Both the position numbers and the translations under genes were made by a program. This document shows, in pieces, positions 10,597 through 20,920 of a stretch of DNA of 64,000 bases. This DNA is from Helicostylum pulchrum (lineage: Eukaryota > Mucoromycota > Mucoromycetes > Mucorales > Mucoraceae): positions 186,001 to 250,000 of the forward strand of contig JAIXMO010000012.1 in the NCBI GenBank assembly GCA_025677825.1, given 5' to 3'. The first letter of the stretch is position 1. Each line of letters opens with the position of its first letter. The notes below the pieces were generated by a model. It did no database searches and was not told the DNA's origin. It saw only the letters and a program-made list of their open reading frames with translations.

Positions 10597-13500
10597 ATGT
10601 CAGTAGAAAAAACAGTACCTGAAGATGACCCAGATACTTATCTTATTGAATCGAGTGTACCTGACGTTCGAGCTTTCGAGCAAAAGATACGGTAAAATAT
10701 CTTTCAGTTACTCTTTCATTCGTTTTTACTAAAAAGTATATTAGAGTGGATATAGAGACTCAAAAGAGAGAGTTGCGCGCCATGGTTGGGTAAAGTGCAT
10801 AGATGAGCGCAACAACTGAAAAAAAAATATTTTTGTTATTGACATATAATATTTTAGCGAGCAATATCTAGACTTAATTTCGGCTGCAGATGCCATTATA
10901 ACCATGAGCAAAAACGCTCAAGCTATTCAAACTAATTTTGAACGTATGCAAGTTGCTTGTGATATCGAAAGTATTAAACGCAATGCAAGAAGGAAAATTC
11001 AACGACAAGATGAGCAAGACAACCAAAGTAAAATAGAAGAAGAAAAAAAAATAGTATACTATAAAAGCGTAATAATTTTTATTTTGTAAAAAAAAATAGT
11101 TCGTATAGATACAAAACGTAAACATGTTTATGTTATAGCTGCTCTTGTCAAATCATTAGCAGATGTACCCGAACAGATATGGCACGCATTAGAAAACCAC
11201 CACTATCTCCATGCAAGTCGATTATACATATTAGCTAAACAAGTGCACGAATATCTTGAAAAAGAAAAGACAAAATCAACTATAGATATTGAAGTTGCTT
11301 TCCCTGTCATTCAAAGACAATGGGATGCAGTTTGCGTTTTCGGCCCTCAAATTATTCAAAGATCAATGCATTATTTACGTATTTCCGAACAAAGCTCAGA
11401 GGTAAAGGACTATCGAAAATTACTTTTTTTTCTCTTGTCCAACTAAACAATTTTTTTATTAGCACGTAGCCGAAGTGTTGGTTGGATTAATGTTGTTAGA
11501 ACAATCGTCGTATAAAGAATCGCTCGAAATTTTTTTGGAAATGAGATCGAATGTTATACGAGATGTTATTAAAGGTTATTCCAAAAGCACTGATACTGTC
11601 AATAACCGTGTATCACATCAATTAAGAGAAGTTATTTTGATTGTCAAACAAACGTTACGACAGACATTCGATATATTCTTTTCCAAAGAGAGCGATAAAT
11701 CGACACTTTTGGGATCCTATGTTACAGCATTCCAAAAAACCTTTTTAATACCCTCGAAATCAAGTCATGGAAATGAAACACCTAGTCAACCTGCTATTAC
11801 GAGACTTTTTTCTCCTAGTTCTAATGTTCATTTAATCGTTCGTTATTTACCAGAATCGATTCAAAAGTACTTACCCGAGTTTGACCCTTCACCCGCCTTG
11901 ACATCTGAAAATGTTCAAGGGTTAATACAATCTTGGTTAGAACAAGTCCAAGATATGTTGAAAGAAAAGGTCCCAGAAATCCTTTCTTCAATTCAAAGTC
12001 AAGCCGATTTAATACAGGTTCGATCAAAGTTGTGGGAGCTATTAGATGAGGATGAAAATAGAAGGAACAGTATCTGGAAAGAAACAGCACAAAACTTGCT
12101 TGATAAACCTTATTCAATTTGGGATAATTTATTCAGGCACATCTTTAACGATAGGTTCAAATTAATGATTGATCTTGCTTTGGCCAAATTATCCAATCAA
12201 CCTGAATCTTTTGTTTGGCCACTTGTTACTGATCCTTCAAAATCACAACGTTTGAAAAAGGACTTTGCTGTCACTATGAATATCTGGCCTGGTGCTAATA
12301 CAAACAATCAAAGTGCCTTTGGCTTGCCAAATTTTTCTTCGTCTGAAAAAATTCAAATGTTTAAAGAGTCACTAAAGGAAACTGCTAATGACAGAACTGA
12401 TACTCTCTACAAATCTCAAAATGCATTTGATTCTTGTTTAACGGACATTAGAAAAGATGTCGAAACTCACTTGAAACATTTTGATTACGACAACTTTCAT
12501 ATTAAAAGGTAAAATAAAAAAGACTCTAAATGAGTTTATATACCGAGTTACTAAAAAAAAATATATATATATAGTGATACAGATATGATTAAATCACACT
12601 TCCAAGATAAAAGCTATCAATCAGTACTCAATTATTCTACAAATATTAAGACACTTCTTGAAAAAGTTGGAGAATGGGCCGATAACAAAAAGAGTAGGTG
12701 TATAAGCTATCTAACAAATTAAAACTGAAATATTGACATTCGTTAAACGTAGAAAACGAACTATCTATATTTTTCGGAAGACTTGCCAGAAATATTGCGT
12801 ACTTGTCTAAAGAATTACCCAAGGCACTTTTATTATCTGTAGATACGGCACCCATCTTTGAATTACGTAGTAGTGTTAATAAAGGTAAATTCAAGTATAT
12901 ATTATTGTTTATTGGTCTAATTGTTCAAATGTATGTTTAGACCCTAAATATACCGCAACTCAAAATGAGCTGATAAGCACTTACCATCAAGCACATAACA
13001 TGTGGATCAGCTGGCTGGAAAGCGAGTTTGCTCGAAGATTGAGATTGTCTCTATCAACTTCCAAATGGAATGATAAATGCGCGGCTGTTTCTGTGTGGGA
13101 GAGTAAGTATTTAAAAAAAAAACTGGTGTATGCCTAGCTTTCTAATCTATATTTATAATAGACGTAGAAGAAGATGTTAAATTACCCACACAATCTACAA
13201 ATGAAATTGTTAGAATCCTATTTTATATTTGTGAGGAAATACAATGTATAAATAGTGCTATACTAGACCAGGTACGTTATCAGTATTATTACATAACGTA
13301 AACATTGTTTCTAAAAACATACATATATTCCAGTCAATCATGACTAAATTAAGACATCATCTGTACGACAGCGTAAATAATGTATTCAATAACTTTATAT
13401 CAAATATCGAATCTACAGAAATAACAGAAAATGGAGCTTTACAATTGATATTTGATTACATGTTTTTAACTACTGTACTGAAAGACACCAAGAAATCTTC

Positions 13501-13915
13501 TATTAGCCAAAACATAATTGAACCCCTTCAAGATCAGGTAATTATATATCATCTTTTTTTTATTGCACTTACTATTATTAACGATTGTCTTTATAGATTG
13601 ACCCAATTAATTGGGATAGTTACGAACCCCATTTAAAACCATGCGTTAACAAGTTCTATACTAAACAATCGTTAATATTTGGTGTGTTAACCAGTGCTAC
13701 AAATGAAACATATGAAAGGTAAAAAATTTCTTTAAAGACAACATTTTTTTTTAAAAAAAATCTGTTTAACTCACCTTAATATTTTTAGGGCTCGTAAGGT
13801 TATGTCGAATCAACAACAAGGTCAACATAATGTCCTTCCTCTCGCTTCTCAGGCAACTAGATTCACTCTTCTTCCCATCGGTCATTTAACCTCTTCTTCT
13901 GTTAGAGCTAGATAA
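10597..13915 (+). CDS. COG1: Conserved oligomeric Golgi complex subunit 1
   Basis: Twelve phase-consistent exons (10597-10691, 10745-10789, 10858-11027, 11139-11401, 11463-12508, 12575-12693, 12753-12884, 12941-13102, 13162-13271, 13334-13537, 13597-13718, 13789-13915) give 864 residues. The N terminus has the COG1 signature: an acidic leader, ELRAMVG then EQYLDLISAADAI, a coiled region, and LADVPEQIWHALENHHYLHA followed by SRLYILAKQVHEYL. The remainder is helical, as expected for a CATCHR-family tether. COG1 belongs to lobe A of the eight-subunit COG complex on Golgi membranes, which tethers retrograde intra-Golgi vesicles. The end of exon 3 is the least certain junction: 11027 keeps phase, but a longer exon to about 11053 is possible. 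Introns are 48-111 bases. Confidence 0.88.
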
Positions 13916-14381
13916 TAATAGAATTTTAACTCTAGTAAATTTTTAACTTTTTTTTCACTTTTTTTTGGAGCGATAAACATTTTTTTACAAACTTTTATAA
14001 GAAATCTAATAGAATACTTCTCTCTATTGAACGTTTAGGAACAAATCTTTTCGCGCCAATTTTTTTTCTTAACAATAAAAAAAAAAGTTTATCGCTATCA
14101 AAGTCAACCTATATTTTTTACTTTTAAGCGGGGTACTATCAAGGGATCGAAAATTTAAAATCAAAAATTCGGGTTAGGTGATTTTGAAAAAATATTTAAA
14201 TTTACTAGATTTAAACCTGGTGGCACGTTAGTACCTGTCGTGAACTACAACAACAATTATAATTTATGACCGGAAATATTCAAGTTTTTTTTCTTAGAAT
14301 ATCTATAAAACTTAATTTTAAAAAAAATCTCTCTTTCTACTTTATTTTGTTTATAAACATATAACTCTTTCTTAAAAAAAA
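13916..14381. other. Intergenic region upstream of the small secreted protein gene
   Basis: AT-rich, with several poly-T and poly-A runs. No open frame is supported. It contains the TATA-like site at 14303-14310. Confidence 0.6.
14303..14310 (+). promoter_or_regulatory. TATA-like box
   Basis: CTATAAAA lies about 72 bases upstream of the ATG at 14382 and is followed by a pyrimidine-rich stretch (TCTCTCTTTCTAC). This is the layout of a regulated fungal promoter. Confidence 0.5.
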
Positions 14382-14633
14382 ATGAAGCTCCAAATTATTA
14401 TTGCTTGTGTTTTACCCCTCTTGATCTCCTTGGTCTCTGCTGTTGATCTTCCTACAACTAGATCTCTTCATCAACGTAAATAATGATAAATAATAACTGC
14501 ACAAATATAATATATATTTATCCCTTTTGCATATATAGAATGTAGTCAAAACATGGTATGTTCCGATGGTTTGTACTGTCGCAGAGAAACTAATGCAGTT
14601 TATGGAACCTGTGAAGACCCAGCTCATATTTAA
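14382..14633 (+). CDS. Small secreted cysteine-containing protein (62 aa)
   Basis: Exons 14382-14475 and 14539-14633 are joined by a 63-base intron and encode 62 residues. Residues 1-20 (MKLQIIIACVLPLLISLVSA) form a classic signal peptide. The mature part of about 42 residues has four cysteines spaced C-x5-C-x5-C-x10-C (CSQNMVCSDGLYC then VYGTC), enough for two disulfides, and ends EDPAHI. The spacing resembles small dickkopf- or knottin-like extracellular modules, but I assign no family. A TATA-like box sits about 70 bases upstream. It is tail-to-tail with the chitin deacetylase that follows. A role at the cell surface or as a secreted effector-like peptide is inference only. Confidence 0.75.
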
Positions 14634-14770
14634 AAACACATATTCTATTTTTATTTTAATAAAAAATCATATATTTAAGGATTTTTTAAAAAAAAAAAGT
14701 TTATTTATTTTTTCGTTACTTGAGAAAAAAAACAGTTAAATGTATACACTTGAATAAAAGTCTAAAATGA

Positions 14771-16222
14771 TTAAAGTAAGTATGAGGCGCATAAAGCAGT
14801 AGCAGCCAAGAGAGAAACGCCATGAACTGCAACCAAAGATGCAGATGACTCTTCAGTATTACTAGATTTAACAGATAAGTCAGTTGTACTTGATTGTGCT
14901 GATGAAACAGAAGCAGAGGGAATAGAAGTAGTAGCAGTGTAACCAAGGTTAATATCCGTAGTAGAGGGACCAACAGATGGAACGGCTGTAGTGGTATTAG
15001 TAGTAGCTGTAACATTCTCGTTCTTAGTAGGGTAGACCCAGTTAGTTTCCCAGTAAGGTTGAGTGACATTTAAACATTGTTGAATAGAAACAACGTTGAA
15101 AGATTCTTGAATCTTGGGTAACCACTTCTCGGCCATCTTAACAGTAGCATTGTTCAATTCGTGTTGAAGAACGATATGACCATTTTTGTCAGTACCCTTC
15201 TTGCGAGTCTCAATCCAATCCTCGAAATAACCATCGACCTTGGAAGGAGCTAAATTTCCTCCACCATCTCCGGGCATATCCCAATCATTGGTATCTTGAT
15301 CCCAGAGCATGGTTTGCATACCCATTTGCCAAGCAATTGCACGTACACGATCATCGACATCACCGAAGGGAGGTCTCCAGCACTTGGTAGTAACGCCAGT
15401 AGCTTCCTTAATGGCACGGAGAGTCCAATAAAGTTCAGCAACAACTTGTGCGTTAGTTTGAGTAGTCATGGCAGGATGAGACCATGTATGAACACAAAGG
15501 ACATGACCATCATTAATGGCACGTTTAGCAGCTTCAGGGAAAGTAACAACGTTGGAACCGATATACTTTTTTTTTTAAAAAAAAAAAAAAAAGTTATTAG
15601 CTCAATATCAATTTTTTTTAAAAAATACTTTTTAACTTACGAAAAGAGTTGCCTTTTGGTTACCATTTTCTGCCAAGAAGTTATAAAGTTCGGGTTCTGC
15701 CCACTTATCAGTATCATCACCGATAGGGTTGAAAGGACCATCGTCATAATTAAGACCCCAGTCGCCAGCATTGGGACAGATAGAGACATCAGCGGGTAAA
15801 TAAGAGCTTTTGGGCTTAACACAGTTAGTGCTAGACCACCAACAATAAGCATCTTTAGATTCGTCGTATTTGGTCATATCAATTTCGCCATTAGAGTTTG
15901 TTTTGACGATAGGAGCCTTGGGTACTTTAGTCCAATCAATTGCCTTCATGACAGCCTTAATTTCAGCGTGAGTTGTAGAAGGTGCCTCCCAAGGTTCGGG
16001 GTAAGCGGAAAGGTCTAAAGTTTTATGGGATAAAGTTTTACTTGTATTTAAGGCTCCAGTAGGGTAACCGGCGTTAACACCATTAGGTACGCCAAAATCG
16101 GGTAACCATGCTGGTGATTCGACAGCTAATAAACCAGATGATGTACTAGTTGGTTTTGTGGTAGCGGCAGATGCAAATGTTGCAGTGGCAAGTACTAAGG
16201 CACTGACTCCTAAAAGATGCAT
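14771..16222 (-). CDS. Chitin deacetylase 1 (frame broken by one extra base)
   Basis: Exon 1 (15641-16222) and exon 2 (14771-15566) are separated by a 74-base intron made largely of T and A runs. The product has a signal peptide (MHLLGVSALVLATATFASAA), a polysaccharide deacetylase (NodB, CE4) domain and a Ser/Thr-rich tail ending in a hydrophobic GPI-type signal. CE4 motifs are all present: NYDDGP, HTWSHPAM, RPPFGDVDDR, LWDQDTNDW and VLQHEL. These enzymes remove N-acetyl groups from nascent chitin to make chitosan, a major Mucorales wall polymer. Joining the exons leaves one extra base: the run of four A at 15540-15543 would need to be three to keep the frame through SNVVTFPEAAKRA. It is therefore either a pseudogene or a sequencing error. 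The paralogue at 20921-22255 has no such break. Confidence 0.88.
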
Positions 16223-16295
16223 ATTATAAAATAAAAAGGAAAGGAAAGTAATGGAGACAAGTTATAAAAAGAAGAAAAAAAAGAAACTAAATAAC

Positions 16296-16310
16296 CCCTA
16301 TTTATATAGA
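16296..16310 (-). promoter_or_regulatory. TATA box of chitin deacetylase 1
   Basis: On the gene strand CTATATAAATAGGGG occurs about 75-90 bases before the ATG at 16222, followed by a long CT-rich leader. This is a strong TATA-type promoter, as expected for a highly or developmentally expressed wall gene. Confidence 0.6.
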
Positions 16311-17879
16311 ATTGATCACGGACCAAAGAGTATAATTGTACTTGAATTTTCGTTATATTAATCTTTCAAAACGCCAGTTACCGGGTTACTTACACTCCGT
16401 TCTAATTTTTTTAAAAGAAAGGCCGGGTAAAACAAAATAAACTCTCAAAACTTATCCATATCATTCTAATTCACATGTTTACTTTTACTAAAATAAAAAA
16501 ATAACGTAATACAATGACTGGAAAACTATATTCTGCAATAAGGAGTGCAGAAAAGCAAATGAACTAACGGCTCTATTTTTTTTTTAAAAAAAAAAAGATA
16601 ATGATATTCCTTGGTAAACTATCAAAAAAAAGTCTTTTGTAACGTATTAAAAAAAAAAGTCTACTACCGATATTCGTTTTTTGTCAGCATTAAATTTTTA
16701 GATCGATATGTATATAATAGTTCTTTTCTCCATATTTATATACTTTCTGTAAAAGAATTACGTAAAATCTCTATAAAGGGATATATTTCCAAAAAAAGAA
16801 GAAAACAACAGTAAAATTATCACGATAAAAATTGTCTATTTAAGAAATATATCTCGCGCATTGAATTATTACCCATTGGGAGGCGTTTTGTTCATTTGTT
16901 GAAAGGACTTGATAACAAAAAAAAAACTCAGAGGTTGCAAAAATAGATTATTCAGTGTGTAGAATATACCGAAAATTTTAGTCTGCTTTTTGTATATTCA
17001 CACACTAACACTTATCGATACATGTATATAAGAACCCATCGAATTTACGTCAAATATAAGTATTCAAGGGCTTTTGCACAAGGCACGAAAAATTAGATAA
17101 ACAGAGTATTACTTTTTTTTAAAAAATTATGATTAAAAGCTCTTCCGAAACATCATGCTTTATTTTAAAAAACCGTGGTCGAAGAGAATTCTCTCTTTCT
17201 TTCGCGTCAACACAATAAGCAGTTCTGCTTCAGGTTCAATGGTTTCAATACTAGATAGATTCTGCTAAAGAATTATATTCTGATTTTTAATATAAGAACG
17301 CAATGCTCCACATACATTTATCTTTCCCTTTTTTCAAAAAGCAATTGTATTGCGGGTGAGTGAAAAAGCAGTAATATTTACATAATGTATATTTACGAGG
17401 ACGTCTGTCTTCCAGCCCCCAGTTTCACTTTTTTTTATATTCGAAAACTATAATGGACCCAAGTTAAGGTAAATGTAATAACCTTATTTGTAGTTACACG
17501 GAACACCATATAATAATACCTTGGCGCTCCGTTAAATAAAATACTTGACTTCTACATGCATTAAATATTAGTAAAACATAATTTAAAATTCCAGCTGGTA
17601 AACTAAGCGACCGTAAAAAACGAGTTTTTTTTGTAAAAACTGCTAGCTTTGACAGAGGTACTTCGCAAAAACCCCACAAGGTATCAAATAGATAGAACGC
17701 AGTAAAAAAATGTAATAATCACAACCACAGAGAGAAAAAAAGATAGGCCAGCCGTTAAAAATTCGTTTTTCTAATGAAAAATTTGCATACATTTGAGTGA
17801 TGGGGAGAAGCTTGACATGCAGGATACAAAATTGCATAACTAAAAAGGAAACCTGTGTGAATCAAGTTTGGAGAACAGG
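16311..17879. other. Noncoding AT-rich region
   Basis: Only short unsupported open frames are seen (for example 16611-16814 and 17494-17679). It contains T-run/A-run junctions near 16578 and 17118. No gene recognised. Confidence 0.6.
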
Positions 17880-18070
17880 TACACGTACGTACAATAATTG
17901 TGACCCCTCTTCTATCCTTTTCTTTTCTTTTTAAATATGCTTATATCAACTGATACAGTTCTTCTTGGAGCAATGGCCATCTGTAAAGATAAGTGAAAAG
18001 TAACAGACCAAAGACTTGAAAAGTTATCTTTTTGGCTAGGTGCGTCTGGATTAGAATGAGACAAGACCTT
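17880..18070 (-). repeat. Dispersed cassette remnant (copy H)
   Basis: The piece GATACAGTTCTTCTTGGAGC and its flanks resemble the core of the better preserved copies at about 56.05 and 24.5 kb, and ATTAGAATGAGAC at 18051 resembles their other flank. It is strongly diverged. Confidence 0.45.
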
Positions 18071-18289
18071 AAATTTTAACGGAAGATTTCTTGCTCATTT
18101 TTCAAACGCTTTCGCTCCTTTTTCTTGTCGGTTTTTTTACTTTTAAAATATAATTCATCTGTAGCTTAAATATTTCTTAATAAAAAACCTAGTTTAAATA
18201 GGATTAAATCATCAAAATAAAAAAGACGAACAGCTTTTAAAAAATAACAATTAAGCGTGCATCTGGCAAAATGTCACGGCTTTTTTGAA

Positions 18290-18650
18290 CTTCCTTGCAT
18301 GAAACAAGCGACTATTTTATCAGTTTAAGGTGTATTTTTATCTATTTTTTCTTTATACGATGCATACCAGTAAGTACTTTTTTACGTGTATACTTTTTAA
18401 AAGGGCTTATATCATATACTCATTTATTATTCTGCATTGTTTTAGAGCTGAAAAAAAGCAAATTTGGCGCTGTGCTAGTTTATATGCGGCTGTTGCTTTA
18501 GGAAGAACTGTATCCTTTTGTACGGACATAAAGCGAAAAAAAAGAAAGAAAGAAAAAAAGCGCTTATTATAAAGGTACCTATACCCCCAAAAAATGTCAC
18601 GGATTTCTTTTTTGTTTTATTCTAATCCAGATACACCTTAAGCATTTTTC
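18290..18650 (+). repeat. Dispersed cassette, copy A (core in orientation I)
   Basis: It shares near-identical blocks with the minus-strand copy at 55925-56310: TTTATCAG, GCATACCAGTAAGTACTTTT, TCATTTATTATTCTGCATTG, TTTTAGAGCTGAAAAAAAG, then GGCTGTTGCTTTAGGAAGAAC and CCCAAAAAATGTCACGGATT. The core at about 18445-18560 reads in orientation I. A GT donor (CCAGTAAGT) and an AG acceptor (TTTTAGAGC) bracket its first part, so it may be the 5' exon-intron region of the family ORFs. A broken family ORF begins directly after it. Confidence 0.8.
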
Positions 18651-19751
18651 ATGTATCAGGAAAATATAAACCTTTTAAAATGTATTAATATGGTAGATCC
18701 CCTTATCCGACGGCGCTTTGGCTCGTTTTTATCTGAGGATCAATTAAGATCTATATTTAAAGCTTGTTCTGATCATAAAAAAGAGTTTGAAAGTATGAGT
18801 ATCCCCTTTGGTACATCTATTGATAAACTTTGTGACGAATTGAAACAGCTTCAACATGAGTAAGTAATAGCAATTGTTGTTTCAAGTTTGCTAATTTTGA
18901 TAAACGGTTTACTTTGTATAGGATAGGTGATGTTCAAATCAGGACGTATGTTGATGATGAAAAGAGCAAAGAAGCAGACAAGAGAAGTACTCGCTATTTA
19001 CTTTTAAAAATTATTGAAAGAAGGTAATGACATTAAATAAGAATGAAGCTATGCTGCTTGGTTAGCTGTAGTAGTACTATTAGTGACTTATATATACATA
19101 TCTCTACTTAGTATTGATAATTTTAAAAAGCTCGAGAAAAAAATAATTCAGAATCAGCCCACTCCAGTATCTTTCAAGATATTTTGAAGGTTGTGCTTTT
19201 GGACACTCGAATAGACATTGACGTCGGTCAGACCATGTCTGATGCAGCCAGAAGAATGGCTATACTGAAAGAGTATGATAAAACTGAGTTTGGATGAAGA
19301 TTCGTCCTGTTAATGCATCAAACTCAATTTGAACAAGAAATTGAATTATGTGGCATATAATTCAAAACTCAAGCTTTCCAGTGATACTTTGTTGCAATAC
19401 CAACAGTCAAAAAACCTTAGTATTAATGCTACTATGTTGAACGATATTATAGGAATCACAAGGAACAAACATATAAGCAATATTTACATGAATTGGTAGG
19501 CTACAAGTGGTTATATGGTGGAACTGTTCAAGGAAAAAGATTATTTTGTAGCCCACTATATCTCTTTGCATATCCCAATTTCTCTGTTGGAGCTTAATAA
19601 TTTTAGGACCACTCTCAAATATTTTTTTAGATGGCGCAGTCAACTGGTAGATTCAAGCAGGGAAAAACTTGCATTGCTTCAAAACAAGCGCAAGTATGAG
19701 ACTATTACCATTAACAGGCTGTTGGAAAAAATATCATATAAAAATGATTAA
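18651..19751 (+). pseudogene. Broken member of the expanded ORF family
   Basis: Exon-like blocks begin with LKCINMVDPLIRRRFGSFLS at 18677 (INMVDPLI recurs at about 23.4 kb). They continue after an intron near 18859-18921 with IGDVQIRTYVDDEKSKEADK, then SAHSSIFQDILKVVLLDTRI at about 19160, and end with GYMVELFKEKDYFVAHYISL and FRTTLKYFFRWRSQLVDSS up to the stop at 19749-19751. In-frame stops occur after EYDKTEF and inside IYMNW, and one frame slip lies near 19145. The C-terminal pattern (a trp-containing helix, GYM, VAH, FR.TLK..FRWR) is what I recall from many Rhizopus/Mucor hypothetical proteins of unknown function. It is not functional as read. Confidence 0.65.
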
Positions 19752-20040
19752 ATAGATCACCAACCATTTTATCAGCCCAAGTCATATTTATTATATCTCT
19801 CTTTTTAGAATAAATAAACAATCATTTTCCTTTACAATTCATGTCACCAGTAGTTTTTTTTTATATGTGTACTTTTAAAAGGAACTCATAAATAGCTTAT
19901 ATCTTATATTCATTGATTATTTGGCTTTTTTTTTTTAAGCATTTTTGCTTTCTTTATGTCCGTACCAAAGGATAAGATTCTCTCTAAAGCAACCACCGCG
20001 CATAAGCTAGCACAAGACCGCAAGATCCGCTAACTTATTA
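19745..20040 (+). repeat. Dispersed cassette, copy B (core inverted, orientation II)
   Basis: The first half (TTTTATCAGCCCAAGTCATA, CACCAGTAG, TTTATATGTGTACTTTT, GCTTATATCTTATATTC) runs in the same direction as copies A and D. The core at about 19945-20035 (TTATGTCCGTACCAAAGGAT, CTAAAGCAACCACCGCGCAT, AAGCTAGCACAAGACC) is the reverse complement of the core order in copy A. It follows the broken ORF directly. Confidence 0.75.
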
Positions 20041-20920
20041 TACGCAACATCATTATATAGCCACTATTAACTTGCAACTCTGTTTGAAACATTATGAGAA
20101 AATCTATTTGCAATAAAACTAATTTGTATCATCGCGACGAATCAAGTCGATGTTTATAAATATCAAGGCAAATTTACTTACGAAAATAAATCACTCATAC
20201 AATGTGATGTGAAGTTTGATCAATAAAAGTGATCTGATGGTATCTGTTTTTTAATAAAACAATAAAAAAAAAGAAAACACGCTAATCCCATTACTAAACT
20301 TATAGTTAACCCTTTTTTTATTATAATTCCCTTGTATTACGACAGAATAATATCATCGTTTTTTTTTCTGCTACAAGTAAATACACCTGGTTTTTTTTTT
20401 TTCTCTCAACACATCGCACACCATCTGCCTTTCAAAAAAAAAAAGGAAGACCATTATTTTTAGGATTACATGTATTAATACTCCGTAGGCATGGGAATAT
20501 AATTTACCGTCCCATTTGCATCTAATTTAGGGGAAGCTTCTTGTTAGAAGAAAGTATACGGGCTGAATATTGATTTACTGGGTAATGTTACGTGGCTTCG
20601 AAAAACAAAAAAAGCTTAAAATGAATATCTGGCCAAAAATAATTCATTTATCCATTTTAGAAAATTAAAAAAAAACCAGCAACCATCCAAGTAAGGGAGA
20701 TATATCTTTTTTTAGATCAAAAAAAAAAAAAAAAAAAAAAGGTTACACGTATGATTGACCGCATACAGAAAACGTTTTAGTAAAAGGGAAAACTTTAACA
20801 TAAGTGTTATCCAGTCAACCTGTACACCACCGGGATTATTTTTCTGATTATAAAAAAGGAGGGATATATTCTTTCTCGATTCTTTTTTTCTTTTTTGTTA
20901 TTATAATTTTTATACAGACA
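20041..20920. other. Promoter-side intergenic region of chitin deacetylase 2
   Basis: AT-rich with a 20-base A run near 20720. A TATA-like TTATAAAAAA lies at 20848-20857, about 70 bases before the ATG at 20921, followed by a pyrimidine-rich leader. No gene seen. Confidence 0.55.

Noticed and set aside
20804..20920. N-terminal extension of chitin deacetylase 2 upstream of ATG 20921
   Set aside because: The extension has no ATG start and would bury the signal peptide that begins at 20921. The TATA-like box at 20848 also lies within it.
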